DNA of 64,000 nucleotides from Phycisphaerae bacterium (GCA_016873275.1 VGXO01000009.1:1-64000); one strand, 5' to 3'. Positions 42,929 to 51,285 are shown, numbered from the stretch's first letter. Program-made: numbers and translations. The notes: generated by a model from the letters alone, not told the origin.

Positions 42929-44206
42929 TCAGCCGATGGGGCGGAGGTGCGCCGCCACCGGGGTGCGATAGGCGAGGATCGCGGGGCCCGTCCCGGCGAG
43001 CGCGGCGAGCACGGTGGTGCCGACGACCAAGCCAAGGACGACCGCGGGGTCGAAGGACCACGGGACGACGAGCCCAAGCTGCCGCGCGAGCGAGGCGGCA
43101 ACGATGGTGTTGCCGACGCCGGCGAGCAGGATGCCTGCGACGGCGCCGCCGAGCCCGAGGAGCGCGCTCTCGGTGAGGGTCATCGCGAGGACCTTGCCGC
43201 GGCTTGCACCGAGCACGCGGATGATCGCGACCTGCCGGCGTCGGAGGTCCATCGAGCTCGTGAGGCTCAGCATGATCCCGACGCCGCTTGCGAGGAGCAC
43301 GACCCCCGCCATCGCGAGGAGGAGCTGCTCGACGTTCGAGACGACCGCGAGGAGCTTGCCGACCTCCTGCGCCGGCTGCGCGACGGTGAGCCCCGACTCG
43401 CGTCGCATGCGGTCGAACTGCTGCGCGATCGCGGCGCCGACCGAGGAGCCGCTTCGGCTCGGGACCTTCAGCAGGATCCCGGTGATCTGCCGGTCCACCT
43501 CCTCGAGGTCCTCGACGCCGACGTGCACGTGGCGCCCCTCGCGCTCGTGACGGTCGAAGGCGTGCAGGACCCAGGAGCTCTCGAGGTCGGTGAAGAGGGC
43601 GCGGTCGTGCGCCGAGCCCGAGGGCGCGAGCACGCCCACCACCTCGTACTCGTACTCCTCGTGCACGTGCCCGTCGTGCCCGCCCTCGCGGGAGCCGCCG
43701 CTTCCGTGGGTGAGGAGGATCCTGCCGCCCGTGCCGATGCGGGTCGCCGCCGCGACGTCCGCGCCGAGGACGACCTCGAAGGGGCGCTCGAAGAGGCGAC
43801 CCTCGGCGAGCTCCCACGGTTGCCCGGGGGAGGGCTCGTAGCGGGCGAAGAAGTCGGTGGTCGTCGCGATGGCGGGATAGCCGCGGTAGTTGTCGCCCTG
43901 CAGGATCGGCACCGTCCACGCCCAGGGGTAGCCGTCGCGGATCTCGAGGTAGCGGGCGAAGGGGATCGGGTTCGCCGGGGCTCCCGCGTGGAAGAGGGCG
44001 TTGAGCACCGCGACGAGCGGTCCCGGCTCCGCGGCGAGCAGGAGGTCGATGTTGCCGCTTCCGCGCCGGAACGCCGCTCGGCCCGCGTCGCGCATCGAGA
44101 GGAGCGTCGCCATGAGACCCACCGCCACCGCGACGGTCGCGATCGTGGTCGCGGTCTGGAACGCCCGGCTCCGGAGGCTCCGCAGGATGAAGAGAAGGTC
44201 GGTCAT
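42929..44206 (-). CDS. FtsX/LolC-type ABC transporter permease
   Basis: 425 residues with four membrane helices: one near 20-40 and three near 300-415, the MacB/FtsX topology. The large periplasmic domain (~45-295) contains a His/Gly-rich loop SREGGHDGHVHEEYEYEV (encoded at about 43640-43695). The FtsX domain has VVLLASGVGIMLSLTSSMDL and RRRQVAIIRVLGASRGKVLA. Such permeases extract lipoproteins or act mechanically on periplasmic partners. Its ATG overlaps the ATPase stop by four bases (44203-44206), so they form one transporter with DUF3299 as partner. The His-rich loop hints at metal binding; that is inference. Confidence 0.87.
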   Translation of the reverse strand: MTDLLFILRSLRSRAFQTATTIATVAVAVGLMATLLSMRDAGRAAFRRGSGNIDLLLAAEPGPLVAVLNALFHAGAPANPIPFARYLEIRDGYPWAWTVPILQGDNYRGYPAIATTTDFFARYEPSPGQPWELAEGRLFERPFEVVLGADVAAATRIGTGGRILLTHGSGGSREGGHDGHVHEEYEYEVVGVLAPSGSAHDRALFTDLESSWVLHAFDRHEREGRHVHVGVEDLEEVDRQITGILLKVPSRSGSSVGAAIAQQFDRMRRESGLTVAQPAQEVGKLLAVVSNVEQLLLAMAGVVLLASGVGIMLSLTSSMDLRRRQVAIIRVLGASRGKVLAMTLTESALLGLGGAVAGILLAGVGNTIVAASLARQLGLVVPWSFDPAVVLGLVVGTTVLAALAGTGPAILAYRTPVAAHLRPIG

Positions 44207-44904
44207 CGCGCGTCCTCGCCTCCGCCTCCCGCGGCGAACTCCCGCACGTCCACCACCCGCTCGAAGGATCGGCGCAGGTCGGGGTCATGGCTCGTGAGGA
44301 GGAGCGCCGCGCCCTCCTCCCGGCAGGTCCCGCGGATGAGCTCGACGACCTTCTCGGCGTTCTCCGGATCGAGGCTCGCCGTCGGCTCGTCGGCGAGGAC
44401 GAGGGAGGGACCGACCGCGAGCGCCCGCGCGACCGCGACCCGCTGCTGCTGCCCGACGCTGAGGTGCTCGATCGGGCGGTCGAACTCCTCGATCCCGAGC
44501 GAGCGCAGGAGCGCCTCGCTGCGGGCACGATGGGTCGCGCGGGGGCGCTCCGCGAAGAGCATCGCGAGCATGACGTTCTCGGCGGCGGTGAACCCGGCGA
44601 GCAGGTTGAAGGTCTGGAAGATCATCCCGAGCCGCTCGCCCCGCAGGCGATCGCGGGCGGCGCCGCGGCGGGAGAGGATGTCCTCGCCCGCGATCTCGAT
44701 CCGTCCGCCCTGCGGCTCGAGGAGCCCGGCGACCAAGGAGAGGAGCGTGCTCTTGCCGCTGCCGGAGGGACCGGCGAGCAGCATCTCGCCGCGCGCCTCG
44801 AGGCGGAGCGAGGGGACCTTGAGGCGCAGCCCGCCGGGGTGCGCGAAGTCGAGGTCGCGGATGGCAAGCGCCGCTCGGAGGGTCGTCGAGGTCGTCGAGG
44901 TCAT
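44203..44904 (-). CDS. LolD/MacB-type ABC transporter ATP-binding protein
   Basis: 233 residues. Walker A GPSGSGKS at 45-52, Q-loop MIFQTFNLL, signature LSVGQQQR, Walker B SLVLADEPTASLDP and switch LTSHD. The FQTFNLLAGFTAAENVMLAM segment is typical of the LolD/MacB/FtsE group. It pairs with the FtsX-type permease gene that overlaps its stop. The first ~15 residues are Thr/Ser-rich. Divergent from a methyltransferase gene 62 bp away, the spacer holding a TATAGT hexamer (44930-44935) on the methyltransferase side. Confidence 0.9.
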   Translation of the reverse strand: MTSTTSTTLRAALAIRDLDFAHPGGLRLKVPSLRLEARGEMLLAGPSGSGKSTLLSLVAGLLEPQGGRIEIAGEDILSRRGAARDRLRGERLGMIFQTFNLLAGFTAAENVMLAMLFAERPRATHRARSEALLRSLGIEEFDRPIEHLSVGQQQRVAVARALAVGPSLVLADEPTASLDPENAEKVVELIRGTCREEGAALLLTSHDPDLRRSFERVVDVREFAAGGGGEDAR

Positions 44905-44966
44905 CGTGATCCTGCGAAGGGCGGCACTATAGTCGGCGCAGCGCAGGGATCCAGAGGAGCGAACCG

Positions 44967-45629
44967 TTGGAGCCGCAGTCGCCGCGCAGCTTCGATCGCG
45001 AGGAGGCGCTCGACTTCCTCGACGCGCGGCGGCATGTCGCCGCCCGCGAGCTGCTCGCGGAGGCGTTCGACGCGGGTCTGATCGCGCCGCCGAACGGCGA
45101 GCCGCCTCGCGCCGCCGATCTTGGGTGCGGTCCTGGTCACGAGACGGTGGAGCTCGCCCGCCGAGGCTTCGAGGTCCTCGCGACCGACCTGCACCCCGAG
45201 TGCCTCGAGGCGACGCGACGCCTCGCCGAGCGTGCAGGAGTCCTCGACCGCGTCCGGCTCGAGGCGGTCGACTTCGAGTCGATGCGCCTTCCCGAGCGAT
45301 CGTTCGACCTCGTGCATGCGGGCTTCTCGCTGCCCTTCTGCCGGGAGGATCGCTTCGCGGGCGCCTGGCGGATGATCGTCCGCTCGCTCCGCGCGGGCGG
45401 CGTCTTCGTCGGGCAGTGGTTCGGCGAGCGCGAGCCGCTCGTCCGCGACGCCCCGCCGGGGAGCGCGAAGGGCGTCTCGGCGGGAGAGATTCCGTCGCTT
45501 CTCCACGGCACGGGCGAGGACGAGCGGCTCGAGGTGATCAAGCTCGACGAGGTGGAGCGACCCGGCCGCGATGCCCGCGGTCGCGCCAAGCACTGGCACG
45601 TCTTCCACGCGATCCTGCGTCGAGCCTGA
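44967..45629 (+). CDS. SAM-dependent methyltransferase (TehB-like)
   Basis: 220 residues, TTG start with AGGAG eight bases upstream. Class I Rossmann fold: motif I ADLGCGPGHET at ~50-60, acidic loop LATDLHPEC, motif II DFESMRLPERSFDLVHAGFS and motif IV-like IVRSLRAGGVFVGQWFGE. The FDREEALDFLDARRHVAAREL start resembles TehB-type small-molecule methyltransferases. Substrate unknown. It converges on the coiled-coil gene with a 7-bp gap. Confidence 0.85.
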   Translation: MEPQSPRSFDREEALDFLDARRHVAARELLAEAFDAGLIAPPNGEPPRAADLGCGPGHETVELARRGFEVLATDLHPECLEATRRLAERAGVLDRVRLEAVDFESMRLPERSFDLVHAGFSLPFCREDRFAGAWRMIVRSLRAGGVFVGQWFGEREPLVRDAPPGSAKGVSAGEIPSLLHGTGEDERLEVIKLDEVERPGRDARGRAKHWHVFHAILRRA

Positions 45630-45636
45630 TCCTCGT

Positions 45637-45936
45637 TCAGGCGTCGCCGCGACCGCGGTCCTCCTCGGCGTCCTTGCGGCGACGATCCTCGCGGACCGCG
45701 CGGTCGAGCATGGCGCGGAGGTAGGCGTTCTCGCGGCGGGTCGCCTCGAGGTCGAAGACGAGGTACTTCACGCGCAGCCGAAGGTGATCGACCGCGCCGT
45801 GGAGCTTCGCGACCGAGTCGCGGAGCTCCTCCGACCACAGGGGATCGCCCGGCTCGGCGGGATTCGCGACGCGATTCGACGCCTCGAGGGCGCCGAGGAT
45901 CTCCCCCAGCTTGCGGCGGAAGCTCTCCTCGTCCAT
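45637..45936 (-). CDS. Small coiled-coil protein
   Basis: 99 residues, ATG 45936 with an AGGAG seven bases upstream; upstream in-frame ATGs at 45951 and 45990 are less well placed. Residues ~5-90 are charged and helical: EESFRRKLGEILGALEAS, SEELRDSVAKLHGAVDHLRL, RVKYLVFDLEATRRENAYLR, AMLDRAVREDRRRKDAEED. No cysteine or catalytic motif. Similar short planctomycete proteins are unannotated; I do not recognise a family. It is convergent with the methyltransferase gene. Confidence 0.65.
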   Translation of the reverse strand: MDEESFRRKLGEILGALEASNRVANPAEPGDPLWSEELRDSVAKLHGAVDHLRLRVKYLVFDLEATRRENAYLRAMLDRAVREDRRRKDAEEDRGRGDA

Positions 45937-46183
45937 CTCGTCTCTCCTCATCTCTTGGGGACTCTTCCAGCGGATCGTGGGCGTCTCCATGCCGCCCGGG
46001 GAGAGGAAGGCAACCCCCATGCCCGCCGAGGACTGCGGGGCATGACCCTGATCGAGAAGGATCGCCGCGGGCACGCCGCGCGGGGCGAGCGGCGCGGGAG
46101 TCGAAGCCTCGCCGATCTTTCCGGTCGTGTCGTGATCCTCCGCAGGACCGGCGGTGCCGGTCGCGCGGCGTCGTGGCGGATCG

Positions 46184-46816
46184 TCAACGCCCGACGTGGA
46201 GCTTCCGCATCGCCCGGTGCGCCGCGGGAGGCGCCGTCCGCATCATGAGGTCGAAGAGACCGGGCTCCTGGCGGCACTCGGTGGCGAGGCGGGCAAGGTG
46301 CTGGTCCCGGCGGTGCGCCCATCGCTCGAAGAACTGCTCCAGCTCGTGGCGGTTGAAGCGGCTCAGCGGGTCCGTGAGGCCGCTCTGGGCGACCGCCCAG
46401 TCGAGCAGGCGCCCGCCGATCGGCTGGAAGCGGTAGAGCCCGATGGTCAGTTCCAGACGCTTGCGGAGGGTCAAGAAGGGGTCGCTGACCTCGGGGGGCA
46501 GGGAGGTCATCGCGTCCTCCGGCTTCGCGCGGGCGATCTGACCCAGCCAGCCTCCCTCGTGCCGCGCCTCACGGTCCGCGAGCGTCTGCGCCTCGCCGAC
46601 GACCTCCGGGGAGGAGAGGCGATCAAGCTCGCCGACGCTCGCGAGCAGCACCTTCATGCCCGCGTTCGCGAAGCGGATCCAGAGCCGCTGATCGCTGCGG
46701 TCGCCGTGGCGGACCATCTCGACGCGCTCGACGCGACCCACGCCCCACTCCGGGCGCTTGCGATGGCGGACTTCCTCGCCGGTGCGGTAGGGGAGATCGC
46801 GATCCGATGCGTCCAT
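46184..46816 (-). CDS. DUF3553-domain protein
   Basis: 210 residues. The N-terminal DUF3553-type segment reads GEEVRHRKRPEWGVGRVERV then RLWIRFANAGMKVLLASVGEL, a beta-barrel-like small domain seen in planctomycetes and alphaproteobacteria, where it sits on its own or in helicases. The C-terminal ~120 residues are helical with DPLSRFNRHELEQFFERWAH. No enzymatic motif. Divergent from the ymdB-type gene across a 278-bp spacer (46817-47094) that I find no clear motif in. Confidence 0.7.
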   Translation of the reverse strand: MDASDRDLPYRTGEEVRHRKRPEWGVGRVERVEMVRHGDRSDQRLWIRFANAGMKVLLASVGELDRLSSPEVVGEAQTLADREARHEGGWLGQIARAKPEDAMTSLPPEVSDPFLTLRKRLELTIGLYRFQPIGGRLLDWAVAQSGLTDPLSRFNRHELEQFFERWAHRRDQHLARLATECRQEPGLFDLMMRTAPPAAHRAMRKLHVGR

Positions 46817-47094
46817 GGCTCATCTGCCGGATGCCGCCGAGTGCGCAGACGAAGGTCGGGTCCGAGGACCCCACGGGGGCACGAGCCCCCATCGTCGTTC
46901 GCGCATCGAGCGGTCTCGTCCGCCGAGGAACATGGTCGCCCTCGCCCATCGCCGTCGATGGTCCGCCGGGAGTCCACGTTCCGAAGGCGCCGCGGCGGAG
47001 GGATCCGCCAGCGACCGAGGTAGTCTACTCTCCGCGGGCGACGAGGCGAGTCCGACCTGCGGATCCTCGCGCGGATCGCTCGCCGAGCCTCGAC

Positions 47095-47910
47095 ATGCCC
47101 GACCCCACGCCCATCCGCGTCCTCTTCCTTGGCGACGTGGTGGGCACTCCAGGGCGGCAGGCGCTCCAGACTCATCTTCCCCGCCTGATCACCGAGCTCC
47201 GTCCGCACCGGGTCATCTGCAACGCGGAGAACGCCCGCAACGGGTCGGGTCTCTCGCCCGAGATCGCCGAGAAGCTGCTCGGTCTCGGGATCCATGCGTT
47301 GACCTTGGGGGACCACGCCTTCCGGGATCACCGGGTGGTGCCGCTCCTCGAGTCGCCCGCGGTCGCGGTCATCCGACCGGCGAACCTCTCGTCGAAGGCA
47401 CCCGGCAAGCGGATCCTCCGCATCCCTGCCGACTCCACCTGCCCCCGCGACCTCTACCTCTTCACGGTCCTCGGTCGCGTCTCGATGAACCTTCCCGCGG
47501 ATGATCCGTTCGCCGCGGCGGAGGCGCTCCTCGGGTCGATCCCCGAGCGGAACCCGCTCGTCGTCGTCGAGGCGCACATGGAGGCGACGAGCGAGAAGAT
47601 CGCCCTCGGGCAGCACCTCGATGGTCGGGTCGCGGCGGTGGTGGGGACCCATACCCACGTCCCCACGGCGGACGCGAGGATCCTGCGGGGCGGCACCGGC
47701 TTCATCTCCGACCTAGGCATGACCGGTCCCTACGACTCCATCATCGGTCGCGACTCCGCCGCAGTGCTTCGGCACATGACCACCGGCGTCCACGTCGCCT
47801 ACGAGGTCGGGCAGGGGGGCGAGCGGGTGGCGGGGGCGCTCCTCGAGATCGATCCGACGACGGGTCGCTGCCGCGGCATCCGCTCGGTGGTCGTGCCAGC
47901 GTTCGCGTGA
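47095..47910 (+). CDS. YmdB-type metallophosphodiesterase
   Basis: 271 residues, TIGR00282/YmdB family. Metal ligands are visible: FLGDVVGTPGRQ, CNAENARNG, TLGDHAFRD, VEAHMEATSEKIALG and VVGTHTHVPTAD, then GTGFISDLGMTGPYDSIIG. YmdB in Bacillus is a 2',3'-cAMP phosphodiesterase affecting RNA turnover and biofilm formation; it often lies near rny, which is not in this window. ATG 47095 was chosen. No downstream partner; a 211-bp gap precedes the first sorting-tail gene. Confidence 0.93.
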   Translation: MPDPTPIRVLFLGDVVGTPGRQALQTHLPRLITELRPHRVICNAENARNGSGLSPEIAEKLLGLGIHALTLGDHAFRDHRVVPLLESPAVAVIRPANLSSKAPGKRILRIPADSTCPRDLYLFTVLGRVSMNLPADDPFAAAEALLGSIPERNPLVVVEAHMEATSEKIALGQHLDGRVAAVVGTHTHVPTADARILRGGTGFISDLGMTGPYDSIIGRDSAAVLRHMTTGVHVAYEVGQGGERVAGALLEIDPTTGRCRGIRSVVVPAFA

Positions 47911-48121
47911 TCGACCGAGAAGCGCGAGGGGATTGTCCGAGAACCGATCTGGCGTCCACCTTTCGCGCGTTGCCCTGCCTCGGTCCTTGACCAACTCGAA
48001 TCCGGAGGCAGGTGTAGAGCTGGTCGTCGAGGACCACGGAGGAAGGCACGGGTCTTTCCTCCGCTCAGGCATCGCCGGCGAGCGTCGTCCGGCATCGAGA
48101 CACCCTTTGGGAGGAGAAGAG

Positions 48122-48739
48122 ATGAATCTGCGCACTCGTGTGGGTCTGCACTTGGCGGCGTGTGCCGCCGCGACCGTCGCCGGCAGCTCGTCGGCGGAGA
48201 TCGTCTGGAGCGGGATCGTCAACCTGAACGTTCCGTCGAACTTCGACGGCGTGTACCTGAACGTGGTGACCGGCGCGACGGCGACGTCGGGCTTCGCTGG
48301 CTACGACGTCAATCCCTACAACTCGAGCACGCTCAGCTGGTTCTCGCCTGCGGCGAGCACCACCGGCGGCTTCGTCCGCGGCGGCGGCTCGAGCGCGACG
48401 CTCGTCGACAACCTGGCGTTCGGCACGGTGATCGGCGCCGGCGCGGCGTTCGCCTATGGCAACGGCGGGTCGGAGTCCACCGGCGCGACGGCGTTCAACC
48501 TGAGCAGCACGCAGAACCTCGTCGGCTTCCGCTTCGTGAACGAGGCGGGCGGCGGCGTCCACTACGGCTGGATGCGGATGGAGATCGGCGCGACCCTGGG
48601 CGGTCAGCCCCGCGCGATCGTCGAGTGGGCGTACGAGAGCGTCGCGGGCGCGACCATCACCGCGGGCACCATCCCGGCGCCCGGCGCGGTGGCGCTGCTC
48701 GGTCTCGCCGGTCTCGCCGGCCGTCGTCGTCGGGCGTGA
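48122..48739 (+). CDS. PEP-CTERM-type secreted protein, copy 1
   Basis: 205 residues. A signal peptide (about 1-25, HLAACAAATVAGSSSA) precedes a beta-rich domain (IVWSGIVNLNVPSNFDGVYL, GFAGYDVNPY, SSTQNLVGFRFVNEAGGG, YGWMRMEIGATLGG) and the C-terminal sorting tail IPAPGAVALLGLAGLAGRRR. The tail is the Phycisphaerae PEP-CTERM form, expected to be processed by an exosortase encoded elsewhere. GGAGGAGAAGAG lies directly upstream of ATG 48122. A second gene at 49061 differs by only six bases. Function unknown; probably an extracellular or cell-surface protein. Confidence 0.9.
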   Translation: MNLRTRVGLHLAACAAATVAGSSSAEIVWSGIVNLNVPSNFDGVYLNVVTGATATSGFAGYDVNPYNSSTLSWFSPAASTTGGFVRGGGSSATLVDNLAFGTVIGAGAAFAYGNGGSESTGATAFNLSSTQNLVGFRFVNEAGGGVHYGWMRMEIGATLGGQPRAIVEWAYESVAGATITAGTIPAPGAVALLGLAGLAGRRRRA

Positions 48740-49060
48740 GTGATCGGCGGGCTCGTCCCGTCCACCACCTCGATGCTGGATGACCTATCTCCACGACCGC
48801 CGGTCCCTCGGGACCGGCGGTCGTGCGTTCGCGGTGGTGGGGGCGTCCGGTCGGGACTCCGGAGCCGGGCGCTGGGACTTTCGGCAGAATTTTTGAGCTC
48901 CGCGGTTGCCCGAATCCCGGCCCGCAGTATGTTCGTGTTGGTCGCCCTCCCAGCGACCGGGTGACGAGGTCTTCCCAACCTCCCACCCTCCCCCTTCCCT
49001 TGCCCCCACCGGACTCTCTCAATCCGCTGGCGGCGAACCTTTTTCCCGAGAGGAGACAAG
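48740..49060. other. Spacer between the two near-identical sorting-tail genes
   Basis: 321 bp with no gene. It contains the hairpin terminator at 48792-48825 and, further on, TTGCCC (48906-48911) and TATGTT (48928-48933) 16 bp apart, a possible promoter giving a ~120-nt leader for copy 2. A short A/T stretch at 48890-48897 precedes it. The sequence shares nothing with the spacer upstream of copy 1 beyond the ribosome-binding site. Confidence 0.5.
48792..48825 (+). terminator. Hairpin terminator after sorting-tail copy 1
   Basis: CACGACCGCCGGTCC (48792-48806), loop CTCG, GGACCGGCGGTCGTG (48811-48825): a perfect 15-bp stem, 52 bp past the stop. There is no T-run. Confidence 0.7.
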
Positions 49061-49678
49061 ATGAATCTGCGCACTCGTGTGGGTCTGCACTTGGCGGCGT
49101 GTGCCGCCGCGACCGTCGCCGGCAGCTCGTCGGCGGCGATCGTCTGGAGCGGGATCGTCAACCTGAACGTTCCGTCGAACATCGACGGCGTGTACCTGAA
49201 CGTGGTGACCGGCGCGACGGCGACGTCGGGCTTCGCTGGCTACGACGTCAATCCCTACGGCTCGAGCACGCTCAACTGGTTCTCGCCTGCGGCGAGCACC
49301 ACCGGCGGCTTCGTCCGCGGCGGCGGCTCGAGCGCGACGCTCGTCGACAACCTGGCGTTCGGCACGGTGATCGGCGCCGGCGCGGCGTTCGCCTATGGCA
49401 ACGGCGGGTCGGAGTCCACCGGCGCGACGGCGTTCAACCTGAGCAGCACGCAGAACCTCGTCGGCTTCCGCTTCGTGAACGAGGCGGGCGGCGGCGTCCA
49501 CTACGGCTGGATGCGGATGGAGATCGGCGCGACCCTGGGCGGTCAGCCCCGCGCGATCGTCGAGTGGGCGTACGAGAGCGTCGCGGGCGCGACCATTACC
49601 GCGGGCACCATCCCGGCGCCCGGCGCGGTGGCGCTGCTCGGTCTCGCCGGTCTCGCCGGCCGTCGTCGTCGGGCGTGA
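49061..49678 (+). CDS. PEP-CTERM-type secreted protein, copy 2
   Basis: 205 residues. It differs from copy 1 at six of 618 bases: four amino-acid changes (Glu to Ala at about 26, Phe to Ile at about 40, Asn to Gly at about 67, Ser to Asn at about 72) and one silent change near the end. All substitutions lie in the N-terminal third. Identity stops at the coding boundaries; the flanks are unrelated. It therefore looks like a very recent gene-sized duplication or gene conversion. Same signal peptide, beta domain and sorting tail. GAGGAGACAAG precedes ATG 49061. It is followed 57 bp later by the first P-domain-like gene. Confidence 0.9.
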   Translation: MNLRTRVGLHLAACAAATVAGSSSAAIVWSGIVNLNVPSNIDGVYLNVVTGATATSGFAGYDVNPYGSSTLNWFSPAASTTGGFVRGGGSSATLVDNLAFGTVIGAGAAFAYGNGGSESTGATAFNLSSTQNLVGFRFVNEAGGGVHYGWMRMEIGATLGGQPRAIVEWAYESVAGATITAGTIPAPGAVALLGLAGLAGRRRRA

Positions 49679-49735
49679 TCGACCCGACATCTCCCGTTCC
49701 CTGATTCCCTTCTCGTCCTGTTCTAGGGAGACCGC

Positions 49736-50386
49736 ATGATCCGCACCCTTTCCATCACCACCGCGCTCGCGTGCTGCTCGATGGCGTCGGCCGACGTCGT
49801 CCTCGGCAGCGGCGACGGGTTCCTCATCGACGGTTCCGTCGTGCACTCGTCCTCGATCGTGATCGGGCCGTCGTATGGCACGCCGCTCCAGAACCTCAAC
49901 GTCGAGGTTCGCCTGATGGGCCTCCAGCACGACTTTCTCGGTGATCTCGTCGTGACCCTGACCCATGTCGAGAGTGGCGCGACCGCCACCATCTTCGACT
50001 CGGTCGGCAACCCGCCAGGCTTCTTCGGTTCGCCCGCCGTGCTCGATGGGTCGTACGTCTTCAACGACAACATCTACGACTCCTCGAGTCCCACGTCGGG
50101 CAGCTTCTGGGCCGCCGCGGACGCGGCGGGCACCGGCGTGGTGCCGACGGCGTTCTACTACGCCACCGGTGCCGGCTCGCCGAACTTCGTGTCCATGGAT
50201 GCGGCATTCGCCAGCGACACCTCGTCGGGCACCTGGCGGCTCGACGTGGTCGACACGTTCGCCGCGTTCGACGACGGCGCCCTCTTCAAGTGGGTGCTCG
50301 TCCTCAACGGCACCCCGGTGCCGGCGCCGGGAGCGATCGTGCTCCTCGGCTTCGCCGGAGTGCTCGGTCGGTCGCGTCGGCGCTGA
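49736..50386 (+). CDS. PEP-CTERM-type secreted protein with P-domain-like fold, copy A
   Basis: 216 residues. Signal peptide ~1-19 (MIRTLSITTALACCSMASA). The body resembles the proprotein-convertase P domain: LGDLVVTLTHVESGATATIF, DSVGNPPGFFGSP, NDNIYDSSSP and GTWRLDVVDTFAAFDDGALF followed by KWVLVLNG. The tail VPAPGAIVLLGFAGVLGRSR is the sorting signal. P domains normally accompany subtilase proteases; here it stands alone with a membrane-sorting tail, so it may be a binding or structural surface protein. A homologous gene follows at 50567. GGGAGA lies upstream of ATG 49736. Confidence 0.85.
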   Translation: MIRTLSITTALACCSMASADVVLGSGDGFLIDGSVVHSSSIVIGPSYGTPLQNLNVEVRLMGLQHDFLGDLVVTLTHVESGATATIFDSVGNPPGFFGSPAVLDGSYVFNDNIYDSSSPTSGSFWAAADAAGTGVVPTAFYYATGAGSPNFVSMDAAFASDTSSGTWRLDVVDTFAAFDDGALFKWVLVLNGTPVPAPGAIVLLGFAGVLGRSRRR

Positions 50387-50419
50387 TCGCGGCACGACCG
50401 GAAACCTGCACGTGTTCCA

Positions 50420-50449
50420 CGAAGACCGCCCCGCGAGGGGCGGTCTTCG
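50420..50449 (+). terminator. Hairpin terminator after copy A
   Basis: CGAAGACCGCCCC (50420-50432), loop GCGA, GGGGCGGTCTTCG (50437-50449): a perfect 13-bp stem, 33 bp after the stop. A weakly T-rich stretch (ttggtgtttc) follows. Confidence 0.75.
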
Positions 50450-50566
50450 CTTGGTGTTTCAGGACGTTCGGTCTGTGCGGGCGTCGCCGCGTGCTCGGGG
50501 CATCGCGAGGGTTGCGGGCGCTTGCTGCATCCTCGACTCGGTGTAGGGTCGAGGTCGGAGGGCGAC

Positions 50567-51220
50567 ATGCTTCGATCCTTGAGCATCGTGACCATCCTGG
50601 GCTTCTCGTCGGCGGCAAGCGCCGCCGTCGTGCTTGGCGCCAATGCCGGCTTCATCATCGACGGGTCGGAGATCCACTCCTCGTCGATCGTGATCGGTCC
50701 GGAGTACGGCACCCCGATCGAGGACTTCAACGTCGCGGTCCAGCTCGTCGGGTTCCAGCACGCGTATCTCGGCGACCTCGTCGTCACGCTGACGCACGTC
50801 GAGAGCGGTCGCACCGCGACGCTCTTCGACTCCGTGGGCATGCCGAGCGATCTCTTCGGGTCACCGGCGAAGCTCGACGGGACCTACGTCTTCAACGACA
50901 ACATCTACAGCCCCGCGAACCCGAACGCCGCGAGCCTCTGGTCCGCCGCCGATGCGGCGGGGACGGGCGTGATCCCAACGGCGTTCTACTACCCGACCGG
51001 GTACGGCTCGCCGAGCCTGGTCTCGATGGACGCGGCGTTCGCGGGGATCACCTCGGCGGGCACCTGGCGGCTCGACGTGATCGACACCTTCCCGGCGTTC
51101 GACGACGGCTCGCTCTTCAAGTGGGTGATCGTGCTGACGGGCACCCCGGTCCCGGCACCTGGAGCGATCGCCCTCCTCGGGCTCGCGGCTCTCGTCGGCG
51201 GTCGCCGCCGTCGAGCCTGA
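50567..51220 (+). CDS. PEP-CTERM-type secreted protein with P-domain-like fold, copy B
   Basis: 217 residues, homologous to copy A along its whole length (same LGDLVVTLTHVESG, DNIYSP, TAFYYPTG, WRLDVIDTFPAFDDGSLFKW), but far more diverged than the 48122/49061 pair. Signal peptide ~1-21 and sorting tail VPAPGAIALLGLAALVGGRR. GGAGG sits five bases before ATG 50567. TTGCTG (50522-50527) and TAGGGT (50544-50549), 16 bp apart, are a weak promoter candidate. An older duplication than the preceding pair. Function unknown. Confidence 0.85.
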   Translation: MLRSLSIVTILGFSSAASAAVVLGANAGFIIDGSEIHSSSIVIGPEYGTPIEDFNVAVQLVGFQHAYLGDLVVTLTHVESGRTATLFDSVGMPSDLFGSPAKLDGTYVFNDNIYSPANPNAASLWSAADAAGTGVIPTAFYYPTGYGSPSLVSMDAAFAGITSAGTWRLDVIDTFPAFDDGSLFKWVIVLTGTPVPAPGAIALLGLAALVGGRRRRA

Positions 51221-51259
51221 TCACCTGTTCAGGCGAAGCGTGACCTTCATCGCGTGATG

Positions 51260-51285
51260 CCGCATCCGCCGAGAGGCGGGTGCGG
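51260..51285. terminator. Hairpin between copy B and the convergent 5-oxoprolinase gene
   Basis: CCGCATCCGCC (51260-51270), loop GAGA, GGCGGGTGCGG (51275-51285): 11 bp with one G-T pair. It lies between two convergent genes, so it may stop transcripts from both sides. No T-run. Confidence 0.65.

Noticed and set aside
42549-44528. Large minus-strand frame covering the ABC permease
   Set aside because: Arg/Pro-rich shadow in another frame; the 425-residue permease frame has proper helices and motifs.
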